From assembly GCA_038150305.1 (NCBI GenBank), contig JAYOTG010000010.1, forward strand, positions 1 through 50,339: 50,339 bases of DNA. Direction: 5' to 3'. The notes below the pieces were generated by a model that was not told where the DNA came from, made no database searches, and was given only the letters and a program-made list of their open reading frames with translations. Positions 27,326 to 35,344 of this stretch are shown piece by piece. A program made the translations under genes and the position numbers. Numbering within the stretch: position 1 is the stretch's first letter; each line of letters opens with the position of its first letter. Source of the stretch: MGIIa-L3 sp038150305 (GTDB lineage Archaea; Thermoplasmatota; Poseidoniia; Poseidoniales; Poseidoniaceae).

Positions 27326-29506
27326 TCAGACCGATGCGAGGTCGAGTTTCCCTGTCCAGAGATCGAGCCCTCGAAGCCGGCACGGGTAACGCTCGCCGAG
27401 ACGCAGCAGAGGTTCCGGATGCTCCTCGCTTTCCACCACAAGCCCGTGGTCGTCGATGTGCAACCGGCTCTTTTTGCTGAGGGCGCTCAGGTGGAGGCGG
27501 CCGTGAAGGGCGCCGTCGTCGTTGAGGTCAAGGTGCACAAAGGGCGTGCGCAGAGAGACCACCCTTGCGGGCCACGCGGTGGTTTCGGTGGTGGTGAGGT
27601 GGAGCGCGAAGGCTTGGTCCACGGCTTCCCATTCAAGTCGCTTTGCGGCCCATGCCCGGTCCCCGCAATGGCCCGCCAATGCCTCCATGTCTTCGGCGGC
27701 GTGCGGCCATGGCTCGTTCCGCATCAGGGCCTTCAGCTGCCGATGGGCCACGAGGTCAGGGTAGCGTCGAATCGGACTGGTGAAGTGCGCATAGGCGTCG
27801 AGGTCAAGTCCGAAATGACCGGTGTTGGTGGCGGTGTAGCTCGCCCGTTGCATCAGTTGGAAGAGGCTCTGGTCCACCACGCGTCGCGTGGCCCCAGTCA
27901 GCTCACTCGCTGCGCGTTGGGCCTGGCGCAGGGCGTCGAGCATGGCTCGACGGGCCTCTGGGTCGATGACCTCAGATCGATGCGTTTCCTCGGCAGGTTC
28001 GGTGTTGGATTCGATGGTGATGCCGCCCGCCCAACCCGACAACAGGTCGGACAGCTCCTCCGCCGAGGACTGGCCCGAGGTCTTGTGCGACGGCATGGGA
28101 AGTTCGATGTTGACGTCCAAGGCTTTCAGTCGAGCGTTCAGCGCCTCGACCTCGACGCGGTCCGGCGGCAGGTGGCACCGCCACGGCAAGGGTGCGCCGG
28201 CTGACCCGAGCAGCTCCCCAACCGCCGCGTTTGCGGCCACCATGAAGGTCTCAATCATCGCCGTTGCGTCGTTTGGACGCTTGATCTCCACGTCGATGTC
28301 AGCGCTCCCCTTCAGGCGGGGGCGCAGTTCTGCCTGATGCAACTCCAGCCGCAGATCACCCTCACGCATGCCCGCGGCGAGTGCAAGGAGATCGTCCACC
28401 TCGCCGCGCTCCAGCACCTCGTCGTAGGAGCGGTTGGCCCTGACGCGGATGACGGCTTCGTGCGGGACGCACGCAGCGACGCGGTTGCCGTCGAGGCGGA
28501 GTTCGAGCACCATGGCGCGACGGTCAACGTTCGCCCGAAGGCTGCACAAATCGTCCGCCAAGCGTGGCGGAAGCATGGGCAACACGGCGTGCGGGAGGTA
28601 CACGGACGTGGCCCTAGAGCGCGCCGCTCGGTCCAGTGGCGTGTCCTGGCGCACGTACGACGCCACGTCGGCGATGGCCACCCACAAGGTCTGCTTGTCG
28701 TCCGAGAGGCATACGGCGTCGTCGAAATCCTTCGCGTCATGCGGGTCAATCGTCACGAAAGGGAGGTGGCGCAAGTCGGTGCGTCCGGCCGCCACATCCG
28801 CGTCTCCGTTGACCTCTTCGAGCGCATTCGTGACCTCCACCAGGTGCGGTTGCCACGCCTCCGGGAAGGGATTGTCGCGCTCGCGGGCACGCTGCCTGAG
28901 CCGTGCCTCAATCAGGGCCAGCGCATCCATGGCGCCGGCGGCATGCAGCAGGTGCGCCACGTGCGGGGCATCCTCGCGGAAACGGAGCCCGCTGATGCGG
29001 CGGGCCCACGCGACGAGCGCCTTGCTTAGGTCAAAGCCGTCCCACGTGAGCACGCGTTCTCCTTCAATCAAGGTCCATGTCTCTGGCCAGGACTCCAGTG
29101 GAGCCTCGAGCAACCAGCAACGGAGCACCTCGACGAGGAGATCGTCCGGACCGTCCGTCCCGTCGAGATGCGCTTGCCAACGCTGCCGGGCCCTTGACGC
29201 GGCCTCGATGGTTTCCTTTGAGCGCAAGCGCACACCGGTATCGGTGCGCGTCAACCGCTGTCCCCGTTTGGTGGCCTCGCTCAGGGCCGCGTCGAAGGCG
29301 GAGCGGGCACGCCGCGCATCAGGTCCCTCGGTGGGGTGGCCTTCTCTGGCACACAGCGCATTCCAGAGTTCATCAGGAGCATGCAGGTCCTCCGCCTGCT
29401 GTCCGAGGGCGTCGTGGAGGCGGCGCCAGAGCCGGTCATCGTCTGGTGCTTTTGGACCGCGCTGACGCTGGCGCCGATGGCTTGAGCCACGTCGTCGTCG
29501 GTCCAT
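27326..29506 (-). CDS. RNB-domain 3'-5' exoribonuclease (RNase II/R family)
   Basis: 726 residues. The RNB catalytic centre is HLPFVTIDPHDAKDFDDAVC (three or four Mg-binding Asp, about residue 255), followed by DVASYVRQDTPLDRAARSRA and the C-terminal HFGLDLDAYAHFTSPIRRYP motif. A short S1-like region (ARVVSLRTPFVHLDLNDDGA) follows. The first about 235 residues are helical and Arg-rich and do not look like the usual cold-shock domains. It degrades single-stranded RNA processively. RNB enzymes are patchy in archaea. Confidence 0.9.
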   Translation of the reverse strand: MDRRRRGSSHRRQRQRGPKAPDDDRLWRRLHDALGQQAEDLHAPDELWNALCAREGHPTEGPDARRARSAFDAALSEATKRGQRLTRTDTGVRLRSKETIEAASRARQRWQAHLDGTDGPDDLLVEVLRCWLLEAPLESWPETWTLIEGERVLTWDGFDLSKALVAWARRISGLRFREDAPHVAHLLHAAGAMDALALIEARLRQRARERDNPFPEAWQPHLVEVTNALEEVNGDADVAAGRTDLRHLPFVTIDPHDAKDFDDAVCLSDDKQTLWVAIADVASYVRQDTPLDRAARSRATSVYLPHAVLPMLPPRLADDLCSLRANVDRRAMVLELRLDGNRVAACVPHEAVIRVRANRSYDEVLERGEVDDLLALAAGMREGDLRLELHQAELRPRLKGSADIDVEIKRPNDATAMIETFMVAANAAVGELLGSAGAPLPWRCHLPPDRVEVEALNARLKALDVNIELPMPSHKTSGQSSAEELSDLLSGWAGGITIESNTEPAEETHRSEVIDPEARRAMLDALRQAQRAASELTGATRRVVDQSLFQLMQRASYTATNTGHFGLDLDAYAHFTSPIRRYPDLVAHRQLKALMRNEPWPHAAEDMEALAGHCGDRAWAAKRLEWEAVDQAFALHLTTTETTAWPARVVSLRTPFVHLDLNDDGALHGRLHLSALSKKSRLHIDDHGLVVESEEHPEPLLRLGERYPCRLRGLDLWTGKLDLASV

Positions 29507-29542
29507 GCTGCTCCCACACCTGCCTCTGCCAAGAAGGTGGCC

Positions 29543-30472
29543 TCACAAACCGAGGTCGTTGAGACGCGACAACGCCTCGGTTTGCGCCTTATCGAGCGGC
29601 CCGGTTTCGGCCAATTCAAATTCAAGGTCGAGGTCGCCACCGGCGTACCCTTGTGCTGGCATCCGTCTTCGGTCCCCAACCAGTGAACCTTCAGGAACGG
29701 TCAGTCGGCCGGCTCGGCCGTCGGGCAAGGTCACCTCGACCTTCCCGCCCAACACAAGGGTGCTGTATGGGACGGGGACGGATTGCACCAGTCGCCCGTC
29801 TTCCCACCGACGGTCTTCGCCAGGGTCGATCCTCAGCGTCACCATGGCGTCGCCGGTGGCGCCCTCAGGGTGCTCGTGGCCTTGCCCTCGGAGGCGCTTT
29901 GCGGTGCCGTGGGCGGTGCCGGGCTCAAGCGTCATCCGTAGGGAGGCGGCTTTGGTTTCCACGCCTCCGCTTGGCGTCAGGCGCAGGCGCCGGACGGTGA
30001 ACGGGAAGGTGCCGCCTTCGGTGGCCTGGGCGAGGGTCAGGTCGAGATGAACGGTGACGTCCCCGCCCTTTGGCGCCGGCCGTGCACGTTGCTGGCGTGG
30101 AGGGACGCGTCCCGGGCCGGCCCGCTGGCCGAACATTTGCCCGATGAGGTCCTCGAACTGTCCCATGCCGCCTGGCATGCCGCCGAAACCGTGGCCACCG
30201 AATCCTGAGAAGGCCTGGCGGCGCTGGGCTTCGCGTGCCTCCGCGGTGCCGATGGCGTCGTAGGCCGCCTGAACCTCTTTGAAACGCGCTTCTGCGGCGG
30301 CGTCGCCCTTGTTTCGGTCCGGGTGGAATTGCCGGGCCAGCCGGCGATAGGCGCGACGGATTTCGGCGTCTCCGGCGTCTCGGCCGACGCCGAGAACCTC
30401 GTAGGGGTCACGACCGCTGGCCACGACACCGCTGGCCTGCTGCCCCTCAAGAAGCCTCCCGATGGCAGCCAA
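29543..30472 (-). CDS. DnaJ-type co-chaperone lacking the zinc finger (CbpA-like)
   Basis: 309 residues. The J domain (about 22-85) contains FHPDRN with the HPD triad that stimulates Hsp70 ATPase. A Gly/Phe-rich segment (about 90-125) is followed directly by the two beta-barrel C-terminal domains (GGDVTVHLDLTLAQATEGGT, VPVPYSTLVLGGKVEVTLPDG). The Cys-rich zinc repeats of type I DnaJ are absent, making it a type II J-protein. A leader of about 20 residues before the J domain suggests the true start could be slightly downstream. Confidence 0.9.
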   Translation of the reverse strand: MAAIGRLLEGQQASGVVASGRDPYEVLGVGRDAGDAEIRRAYRRLARQFHPDRNKGDAAAEARFKEVQAAYDAIGTAEAREAQRRQAFSGFGGHGFGGMPGGMGQFEDLIGQMFGQRAGPGRVPPRQQRARPAPKGGDVTVHLDLTLAQATEGGTFPFTVRRLRLTPSGGVETKAASLRMTLEPGTAHGTAKRLRGQGHEHPEGATGDAMVTLRIDPGEDRRWEDGRLVQSVPVPYSTLVLGGKVEVTLPDGRAGRLTVPEGSLVGDRRRMPAQGYAGGDLDLEFELAETGPLDKAQTEALSRLNDLGL

Positions 30473-30531
30473 TTTCCGGCCGATGCGTTCTTAATGAGGG
30501 GGCAGGTCGCTCGGCAGGCTGAGGTTGCACC

Positions 30532-30804
30532 ATGTCCACGGACGCCAATCCTTCGTTTGAGCAGCGTGTTCAGGACCGTCAAGACGCCGTTGAGGCGTGG
30601 GTTCGTCGGAACATCACCAAGGGTTCGTGGGCCCGCATCATCCGCATGGCCCGCAAGCCAAGCCCCGAGGAATTCCGCCGCACGTCCATCGTTTGCGGCA
30701 TTGGCCTGATGGTGCTCGGTGCCATCGGCTTCCTCATCCTGCTCCTGATGGACCACACCTTCCCGTGGCTGATCCATGACGTGTTCAACATCCCCCTCCC
30801 CTGA
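30532..30804 (+). CDS. secE: Protein translocase subunit SecE (Sec61 gamma)
   Basis: 90 residues: an amphipathic N-terminal helix (VRRNITKGSWARIIRMARKP) with PSPEEFRRTS before a single TM (VCGIGLMVLGAIGFLILLLM), the standard SecE/Sss1 layout. It clamps SecY in the membrane channel. It is followed immediately by spt5, the usual archaeal order. A TATA-like TTCTTAATG lies about 40 bases upstream. Confidence 0.93.
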   Translation: MSTDANPSFEQRVQDRQDAVEAWVRRNITKGSWARIIRMARKPSPEEFRRTSIVCGIGLMVLGAIGFLILLLMDHTFPWLIHDVFNIPLP

Positions 30805-30814
30805 GGTGCTCAAC

Positions 30815-31732
30815 GTGCAGACTGATTTCATCGCCTACGTTCGTTACGAGGAAAAACTCCTCCTGCTCCGCCGCCACAGTTCCGACGCCAGCTTCCCAGG
30901 CCTTTGGGACGGCGTGTACGGCAGCGGCTCAACCCCTGAAGAGGTGCTGGCTCGCGTGGCCGAAGTCACGGGCCTTTCCGTCGACCAACTCGTCCTGCAC
31001 AAGGAGGGTCCAGACCGCGGCATCGACATGGGCCGCACCCTCGTTGACGTCATCCCTTACCTCGTGATTTCCTCCAGCGACGAGGTCACCCCCGCCGGCG
31101 TCTACGACGCCGCAGAGTGGATTGACCCTGGCAACCTCCAGGACTACAACTGCATCTTCTCTGACCTCGAGATGGAAGGCGCTGACACTTTGTTCAAGGA
31201 AATGTACGGTTCTGTGGGCTCCTTCCTCTACATCGTCAAGTCCGCCATCGGCTCCGAGCAGCGCCTGGCCTCTGAGATGCACGCTCGCATCCACGGCAGC
31301 GGTAGCCTCCGCACCCTCAAGGACGAGATCATGTCCATCGTTCACCCGCACAGCATGCGCGGCTACGTCTTCGTCGAAGCCAGCGCCAAGCACCACGTGG
31401 AGAAGCTCATCGGTCGTGCCGGTGGCCGTGACCCCAAGGCCCGCCGTGGCCTCAACCTGACGCCGCTTAAGAACGCGAAGTCCGTGCTCCCAGGCGAGGC
31501 TCCGCTGGAGAACATCCTGCCCTACCTCGAGCCCAAGGCCGTCACCAGCGGCATTGACGTGGGCTGCATCGTCGAGATCGTGACGGGTGCGTTCAAGGGT
31601 GAGAAGGCCCGCATCACCGCCGTGGCCGACACCAAGGAGGAAGTCACCATGGAACTGTACGAGCAGGTCATCCCAATGACCCTCAGCATGCGTGGCGACC
31701 ACGTCCGCGTCATCGAGCGTGTCAACGAGTGA
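30815..31732 (+). CDS. spt5: Transcription elongation factor Spt5 fused to a degenerate Nudix domain
   Basis: 305 residues from GTG 30815, with GAGGTG six bases upstream. Residues 135-240 are the NGN domain (SFLYIVKSAIGSEQRLASEM ... MRGYVFVEA). Residues 246-303 are KOW (DVGCIVEIVTGAFKGEKARI). Archaeal Spt5 is normally about 150 residues. Here residues 1-112 form an extra Nudix-like fold: YVRYEEKLLLLRR, FPGLWDGVYGSG, TPEEVLARVAEVTGL and AAEWIDPGNL. The Nudix box has lost its REUxEE residues (ARVAEV), so hydrolysis is unlikely. Spt5 binds the RNA polymerase clamp with Spt4 and promotes processivity. Known from family: NGN/KOW role. Inferred: the extra domain is a ligand- or protein-binding module. 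Confidence 0.9.
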   Translation: MQTDFIAYVRYEEKLLLLRRHSSDASFPGLWDGVYGSGSTPEEVLARVAEVTGLSVDQLVLHKEGPDRGIDMGRTLVDVIPYLVISSSDEVTPAGVYDAAEWIDPGNLQDYNCIFSDLEMEGADTLFKEMYGSVGSFLYIVKSAIGSEQRLASEMHARIHGSGSLRTLKDEIMSIVHPHSMRGYVFVEASAKHHVEKLIGRAGGRDPKARRGLNLTPLKNAKSVLPGEAPLENILPYLEPKAVTSGIDVGCIVEIVTGAFKGEKARITAVADTKEEVTMELYEQVIPMTLSMRGDHVRVIERVNE

Positions 31733-31806
31733 GCCCAATCGGCTTGTTTGCGTGACTGCGAGGCCGAAAGGCCGCCGTTTTTCCGCGGATTGCGCCTCCA
31801 TTGCGA

Positions 31807-31850
31807 TTATATACACGAGTCAAGTCGGCCACCTGCACGCAATGTGCAGG
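31807..31850 (+). promoter_or_regulatory. TATA box and 5'-leader hairpin before L11
   Basis: TTATATAC (31807-31814) is a strong archaeal TATA box, predicting initiation around 31832-31838. CCTGCAC (31832-31838) and GTGCAGG (31844-31850) form a perfect 7-bp hairpin with a GCAAT loop ten bases before the L11 ATG at 31861. Whether the hairpin is fully transcribed depends on the exact start. Confidence 0.6.
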
Positions 31851-31860
31851 ATGCTTCGTC

Positions 31861-32136
31861 ATGGCCAAGCCTTGGACCGCTGAGCTCGTCAAGAAGGCGC
31901 TCGGTGTCAAAAAGTGCAATGGGTCCATGGAAGCGGCCACCGAGGACCTTCCTCTCGAGAAGGCCATCGGTGTGGCCAAGGACAAGGCCGGTGACCTTAC
32001 CGGTGCCGACCTGAAGGCGATGACCCGCGAGGTCATCGGCACCTGCGTTGCCATGCGCGTCAAGATCGACGGCCACTGGCCCAAGGACGCGCTGAAAATC
32101 ATTGAGAATGGAGAGTGGGACGACCGATTCAACTGA
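31861..32136 (+). CDS. rpl11: Ribosomal protein L11, C-terminal domain only
   Basis: 91 residues from ATG 31861. KPWTAELVKKALGVKKCNGS, DLPLEKAIGVAKDKAGDL and AMTREVIGTCVAMRVKIDG align by eye with the RNA-binding C-terminal half of archaeal L11, beginning at the PPTAELI segment and ending ENGEWDDRF. The N-terminal domain (about 70 residues, with the PGGxAxPxPPLGP motif) is absent. The 128 bases upstream are a promoter and leader with no such sequence in any frame. Normal length is about 160. The C-terminal domain binds helices 43/44 of 23S rRNA at the GTPase centre. Gene order (Spt5-L11-L1-P0-P1) supports the identity. A long upstream reading in frame adds no L11-like residues. Confidence 0.85.
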   Translation: MAKPWTAELVKKALGVKKCNGSMEAATEDLPLEKAIGVAKDKAGDLTGADLKAMTREVIGTCVAMRVKIDGHWPKDALKIIENGEWDDRFN

Positions 32137-32151
32137 ACAGATTCACGAAAT

Positions 32152-32194
32152 GCGGGAGAGGTGCCTGACGCCTCGCAGACCGCAGAGGTGAGGC
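32152..32194 (+). promoter_or_regulatory. Possible L1 autoregulatory leader
   Basis: Between the L11 stop and L1 start, GCGGGAGAGG (32152-32161) and CCTCGC (32171-32176) can pair, with GGGAG and TGACGCC placed as in L1-binding mRNA sites. Alternatively TGCCT and CCTC (32162-32174) can pair with GAGG and AGGCA (32185-32194), hiding the L1 ribosome-binding site. The two foldings exclude each other. Confidence 0.4.
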
Positions 32195-32197
32195 ATC

Positions 32198-32842
32198 ATG
32201 GAAAACAACATCACCGCCGCCATCAACGAAGCCCTGGACAAGGCGCCCGAGCGCGCCTTCGTCGAATCGATTGAGTTCGCGTTCACCATCAAGGACGTCG
32301 ACCTCAAGAACCCGAACAACCGTATCAAGGAAGAGATCCGTCTTCCCTCCGGTCGTGGAAAGGAGATCAAGGTCGCCATGTTCGCCTCCGGCGAAGCCGC
32401 AGCGAAGGCCAAGGCCGGTGGCATCGACGTGTTCGCCCCCGAGCAAATCGAGGAGATGGGCACCAACAAGGGCATGGGCAAGAAGGTGGCCAACCGCTAC
32501 GACTTCTTCCTCTCTGAAGTGCCTCACATGGGCCTGGTCGGTCGCTGGCTCGGTGTCATCCTCGGCCCCCGTGGAAAGATGCCCCGCCCCGTTCCCCCCG
32601 TGCTCGACCCCGCCGTCGTGGCCACGGGTCTGCGCAGCACCGTGGTCGTGAAGTCCGGTGACAAGATGACCTTCCACGCCACGTTCGGTACCGCCAACCA
32701 ATCCTTGGACGAGCTGACCGCCAACGCGATGGAAGTCTACAAGCGTGTGATGACCCGCCTTGAGCGCGGTCCCAACAACATCCGCTCGCTCTACATCAAA
32801 ACCACCATGGGTCCCTCGGTGAAGGTGGAGGTGACGGCATGA
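32198..32842 (+). CDS. rpl1: Large-subunit ribosomal protein L1
   Basis: 214 residues, full length for archaea. FVESIEFAFTIKDVDLKNPN and NRIKEEIRLPSGRGKEIKVA form domain I; LGVILGPRGKMPRPVPP is the domain II signature; MGPSVKVEV ends the protein. It binds the L1 stalk of 23S rRNA and, in several archaea, represses its own mRNA. A strong GAGGTGAGG site precedes the ATG. The stop overlaps the L10 start (ATGA). Confidence 0.96.
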   Translation: MENNITAAINEALDKAPERAFVESIEFAFTIKDVDLKNPNNRIKEEIRLPSGRGKEIKVAMFASGEAAAKAKAGGIDVFAPEQIEEMGTNKGMGKKVANRYDFFLSEVPHMGLVGRWLGVILGPRGKMPRPVPPVLDPAVVATGLRSTVVVKSGDKMTFHATFGTANQSLDELTANAMEVYKRVMTRLERGPNNIRSLYIKTTMGPSVKVEVTA

Positions 32843-33858
32843 TCCCCAAGGTCGTGTCTTGGAAGCGCGACACCGTCGCCGACCTTGAGTCCCTCATCGC
32901 CTCCGGTGACACCATTGCTGTCATCGACATCCACGGCGTTCCCGCCGACTCGATGATCGAGATGCGCAAAACGCTCCGTGAGAACATGGACATCCGTGTC
33001 GCCAAGAAGCGTCTGATGCGCCTTGCCTGGGCCAACGCTGGACAAGACCTCGACACCCTCGAGGCCCTTTTCGACGGTGCCGTTCAGCCGGCCATCGTGT
33101 CCACCAGCGCCAAGAATTCCTTCGAGCTCTTCACCGACCTCAAGGCCACCGAGGCCGGCCGCGCGGCCAAGCCCGGTGACGTTGCGCCTCACGACATCGT
33201 CGTCGAGAAGATGGACACCGGCATGGGGCCGGGCCCCATCGTGGGTGAGCTGAACTCCGTCGGAATTCCTGCGAAGATCATGGGCGGCAGCGTCCACATT
33301 CAGAAGCAAACCGTCGTCCTGAAGGAAGGCGAAGTCTTCGAAGGCGACCTCGGTATGATGCTCGGCAAGATCGGCATCAACCCCATCGTCACCGGCCTCC
33401 GCCTGATCGGCACCTACGAGGAAGGCGTCATCTTCCGTCCCGACGTGCTGGACATCGACTTCGACGCGTTCCGCTCGGACCTGATTGGGTTCGCGGCTGG
33501 CGCGTTCAACGTCGCCTGCCACGTCGGCTGGTTCACACCAGAGACCACCCCAACCCTGCTCGCGAAGGCTTCCTCGGAAGCCCTGGCCGTGGCCCTCGAG
33601 GTGGCGCACATCTCGACCACGACCCTCCCGCACCTGCTCGGCCGCGCTCACCGCGCGGCGATGGGCGTCGCGGGTTCGCTCGATTCCTCCGCCCTCGACG
33701 ACGAGTTGGCGGCCATGCTGGGGGCTGCAGCTGACGCTGCTGCCGCCACGGCCGCTGTCGCCGAGAGCACCGAAGCCGCCCCAGCCGAGGCGGTCGAGGA
33801 AGAGGAAGAGGAAGAAGAGGAAGCCAGTTTTGGCGGCCTTGGAGACCTGTTCGGCTGA
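32839..33858 (+). CDS. rpl10: Ribosomal stalk protein L10 (P0)
   Basis: 339 residues, the long archaeal/eukaryotic P0 form. The N-terminal rRNA-binding domain (ESLIASGDTIAVIDIHGVPA, MRKTLRENMDIRVAKKRLM) is followed by the insert domain, spine helices that bind P1 dimers, an Ala-rich hinge and an acidic tail ending FGGLGDLFG, the factor-binding peptide shared with L12. It forms the base of the GTPase-associated stalk. It is coupled to L1 by ATGA. Confidence 0.96.
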   Translation: MIPKVVSWKRDTVADLESLIASGDTIAVIDIHGVPADSMIEMRKTLRENMDIRVAKKRLMRLAWANAGQDLDTLEALFDGAVQPAIVSTSAKNSFELFTDLKATEAGRAAKPGDVAPHDIVVEKMDTGMGPGPIVGELNSVGIPAKIMGGSVHIQKQTVVLKEGEVFEGDLGMMLGKIGINPIVTGLRLIGTYEEGVIFRPDVLDIDFDAFRSDLIGFAAGAFNVACHVGWFTPETTPTLLAKASSEALAVALEVAHISTTTLPHLLGRAHRAAMGVAGSLDSSALDDELAAMLGAAADAAAATAAVAESTEAAPAEAVEEEEEEEEEASFGGLGDLFG

Positions 33859-33885
33859 ACAACCAAAACACATGAGGTGAATGAA

Positions 33886-34191
33886 ATGGAATACGTCTAC
33901 GCTGCTATGATGCTGCACGCTGCTGAGAAGGACATCAACGACGATGCCGTGACCGCCGTTCTGGCGGCCGCCGGTGTCGACGTCGACGCCGCCCGAGTCA
34001 AGGCCCTGGTGGCCTCGCTCGGCGGTATCGACATCGCTGAAGCCATGACCCAGGCCGTCGCTGCCCCCGCTGCCGCTGCACCCGCTGCGGCTGCTTCCGC
34101 TGCTGCCGACGCTGCCCCCGCTGAGGAGGCCGCTGAGGAAGAAGAAGAGGAAGAGGCTGGCTTCGAAGGCCTCGGCTCGCTCTTCGGCTGA
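33886..34191 (+). CDS. rpl12: Ribosomal stalk protein L12 (P1)
   Basis: 101 residues from ATG 33886 with GAGGTGA upstream; 33877 is an in-frame alternative. The N-terminal dimerisation domain (MEYVYAAMMLHAAEKDINDD, AAGVDVDAARVKALVASLGG) is followed by an Ala/Pro hinge and a Glu tail ending GFEGLGSLFG. It recruits translation GTPases. A CACGAC/GTCGTG hairpin at 34197-34212 follows the stop; archaeal terminators are not usually hairpins, so its role is unclear. Confidence 0.96.
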   Translation: MEYVYAAMMLHAAEKDINDDAVTAVLAAAGVDVDAARVKALVASLGGIDIAEAMTQAVAAPAAAAPAAAASAAADAAPAEEAAEEEEEEEAGFEGLGSLFG

Positions 34192-34345
34192 TCCGACACG
34201 ACCGTTGTCGTGCTGACCCAGGACCTGCCTGCGTCAGCCTTGATGGCCGGTCCCACACGGGATCACCTCGACCGTCGTTGGAGGCCGCCGGCCATCGCAC
34301 ACTGCGCTCGATACGTTGATGCCCGGCCCGCCCGGGCCTTCAGGT

Positions 34346-34852
34346 ATGGTGCGGCCGCAAACGCTCGACCTTGAGGTCAGCGTCAGCCCAATTGCCGCCA
34401 TCCGCGCGCTTCGTCGCGTGATGGAGGAGGCCGGGTGGTCCATGCTCCGCCATGAAGGCGCGCGCATGGTGGACCGCTTCGCGATCATCATGCCCATGAC
34501 CCAAGCCGCTCGGACGATTGGCTTGGAAATCCTCGACGGGCCGCTCCACGGGGGAATCATCACCGCGTGGTCGGAAACCAGAGGCTCCACCGGTGAAGTG
34601 CACCAGATCAGCTGGTTGCTTCCTGGCGGCACGGACGACGGACTTGGCCTGGACCTGATTCACGCCTGGGTGCATGCCCTTCCGCGCATGCCGTGGCGGT
34701 GGACCTTCAGCGAGCGTTCGACGGTCGGTTTCCTGCTGCCCACCTGGCGGAAATCCAAGCGAGCCTTCGCCTCACTCGGCTTCGACGTCCGCTCGAAGGC
34801 ATGGCCCCAAACGAGCGTCAGGGTTTGGCCTCCGCATGACGATGAGGCTTGA
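34346..34852 (+). CDS. Conserved-looking protein of unknown function
   Basis: 168 residues from ATG 34346; ATG 34319 would add nine Gly/Pro-rich residues. An alternating alpha/beta pattern is visible: a helix with IAAIRALRRVMEEAGWSMLR, strands around RFAIIMPMTQ and GGIITAWSETRG, a Trp-rich MPWRWTFSERSTV and a basic WRKSKRAF helix. There is no TM segment or catalytic motif. It stands alone after the ribosomal-stalk genes, 155 bases downstream. Family not recognised. Confidence 0.6.
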   Translation: MVRPQTLDLEVSVSPIAAIRALRRVMEEAGWSMLRHEGARMVDRFAIIMPMTQAARTIGLEILDGPLHGGIITAWSETRGSTGEVHQISWLLPGGTDDGLGLDLIHAWVHALPRMPWRWTFSERSTVGFLLPTWRKSKRAFASLGFDVRSKAWPQTSVRVWPPHDDEA

Positions 34853-34909
34853 CCTGAAGCCGTGAAGGTGATAGGTTCGGAGCACCTCGCAGCGGTTGGA
34901 GGGCGGACG

Positions 34910-35341
34910 ATGTCAAAGGTCACCGACTTTGTCGAACGCGTGAAGACCGAGCGCGATGCGCAGATCCTGGTCGCTGGCATCCTCTTCTTCACCATCGCTT
35001 TCCCTGTGGCTTTTGCCAGCGCAGCGAGCGGTGTGGAGAGCGCCGGNNNNNNNNNNNNNNNNNNNNNNNNNNNNNNNNNNNNNNNNNNNNNNNNNNNNNN
35101 NNNNNNNNNNNNNNNNNNNNNNNNNNNNNNNNNNNNNNNNNNNNNNGCGGAGGACTTGACCGCTGGCGACGCCGGCTTGGGCGCCTACGACATCCTCGTC
35201 GGCGTGACGGCGGCCGCAGGCAATGCCCCTTCTCCACTCTGTAGCCGAAGCGACAACGGCGAAGACGTCTCGTGGACCATCGAACTCTTGGTGCTCGACT
35301 TCACCGTCGCGCCCTACATCGAAGTCGACGCGACGCTCTGA
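34910..35341 (+). CDS. Small N-terminally anchored protein, interrupted by assembly gap
   Basis: It starts at ATG 34910 behind GGAGGG. A charged N-terminus (KVTDFVERVKTERDAQ) precedes a TM or signal anchor (ILVAGILFFTIAFPVAFASA). After the gap, an acidic segment contains two Cys (PLCSRSDNG) and a beta-rich end WTIELLVLDFTVAPYIEVDA. Both sides are assumed to belong to one gene; the gap prevents proof. Probably a surface-exposed protein. Family unknown. Confidence 0.5.
   Translation: MSKVTDFVERVKTERDAQILVAGILFFTIAFPVAFASAASGVESAXXXXXXXXXXXXXXXXXXXXXXXXXXXXXXXXXXAEDLTAGDAGLGAYDILVGVTAAAGNAPSPLCSRSDNGEDVSWTIELLVLDFTVAPYIEVDATL
35047..35146. other. Assembly gap (100 N)
   Basis: Exactly 100 undetermined bases, a conventional placeholder of unknown true length. 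Confidence 0.98.
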
Positions 35342-35344
35342 GCA

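Noticed and set aside
30776..30814. Longer Spt5 start inside secE
   Set aside because: The extra residues are a frame-shifted reading of the SecE end; GTG 30815 has a well-placed GAGGTG and begins the folded domain.
33700..34191. Ala-rich and Glu-rich repeats with shared GLGxLFG ends in L10 and L12
   Set aside because: This is the known hinge and factor-binding tail of archaeal P0/P1 stalk proteins, not a new repeat.
34197..34212. Hairpin after rpl12 as an intrinsic terminator
   Set aside because: The stem is perfect but no T-run follows, and archaeal termination does not normally rely on hairpins.
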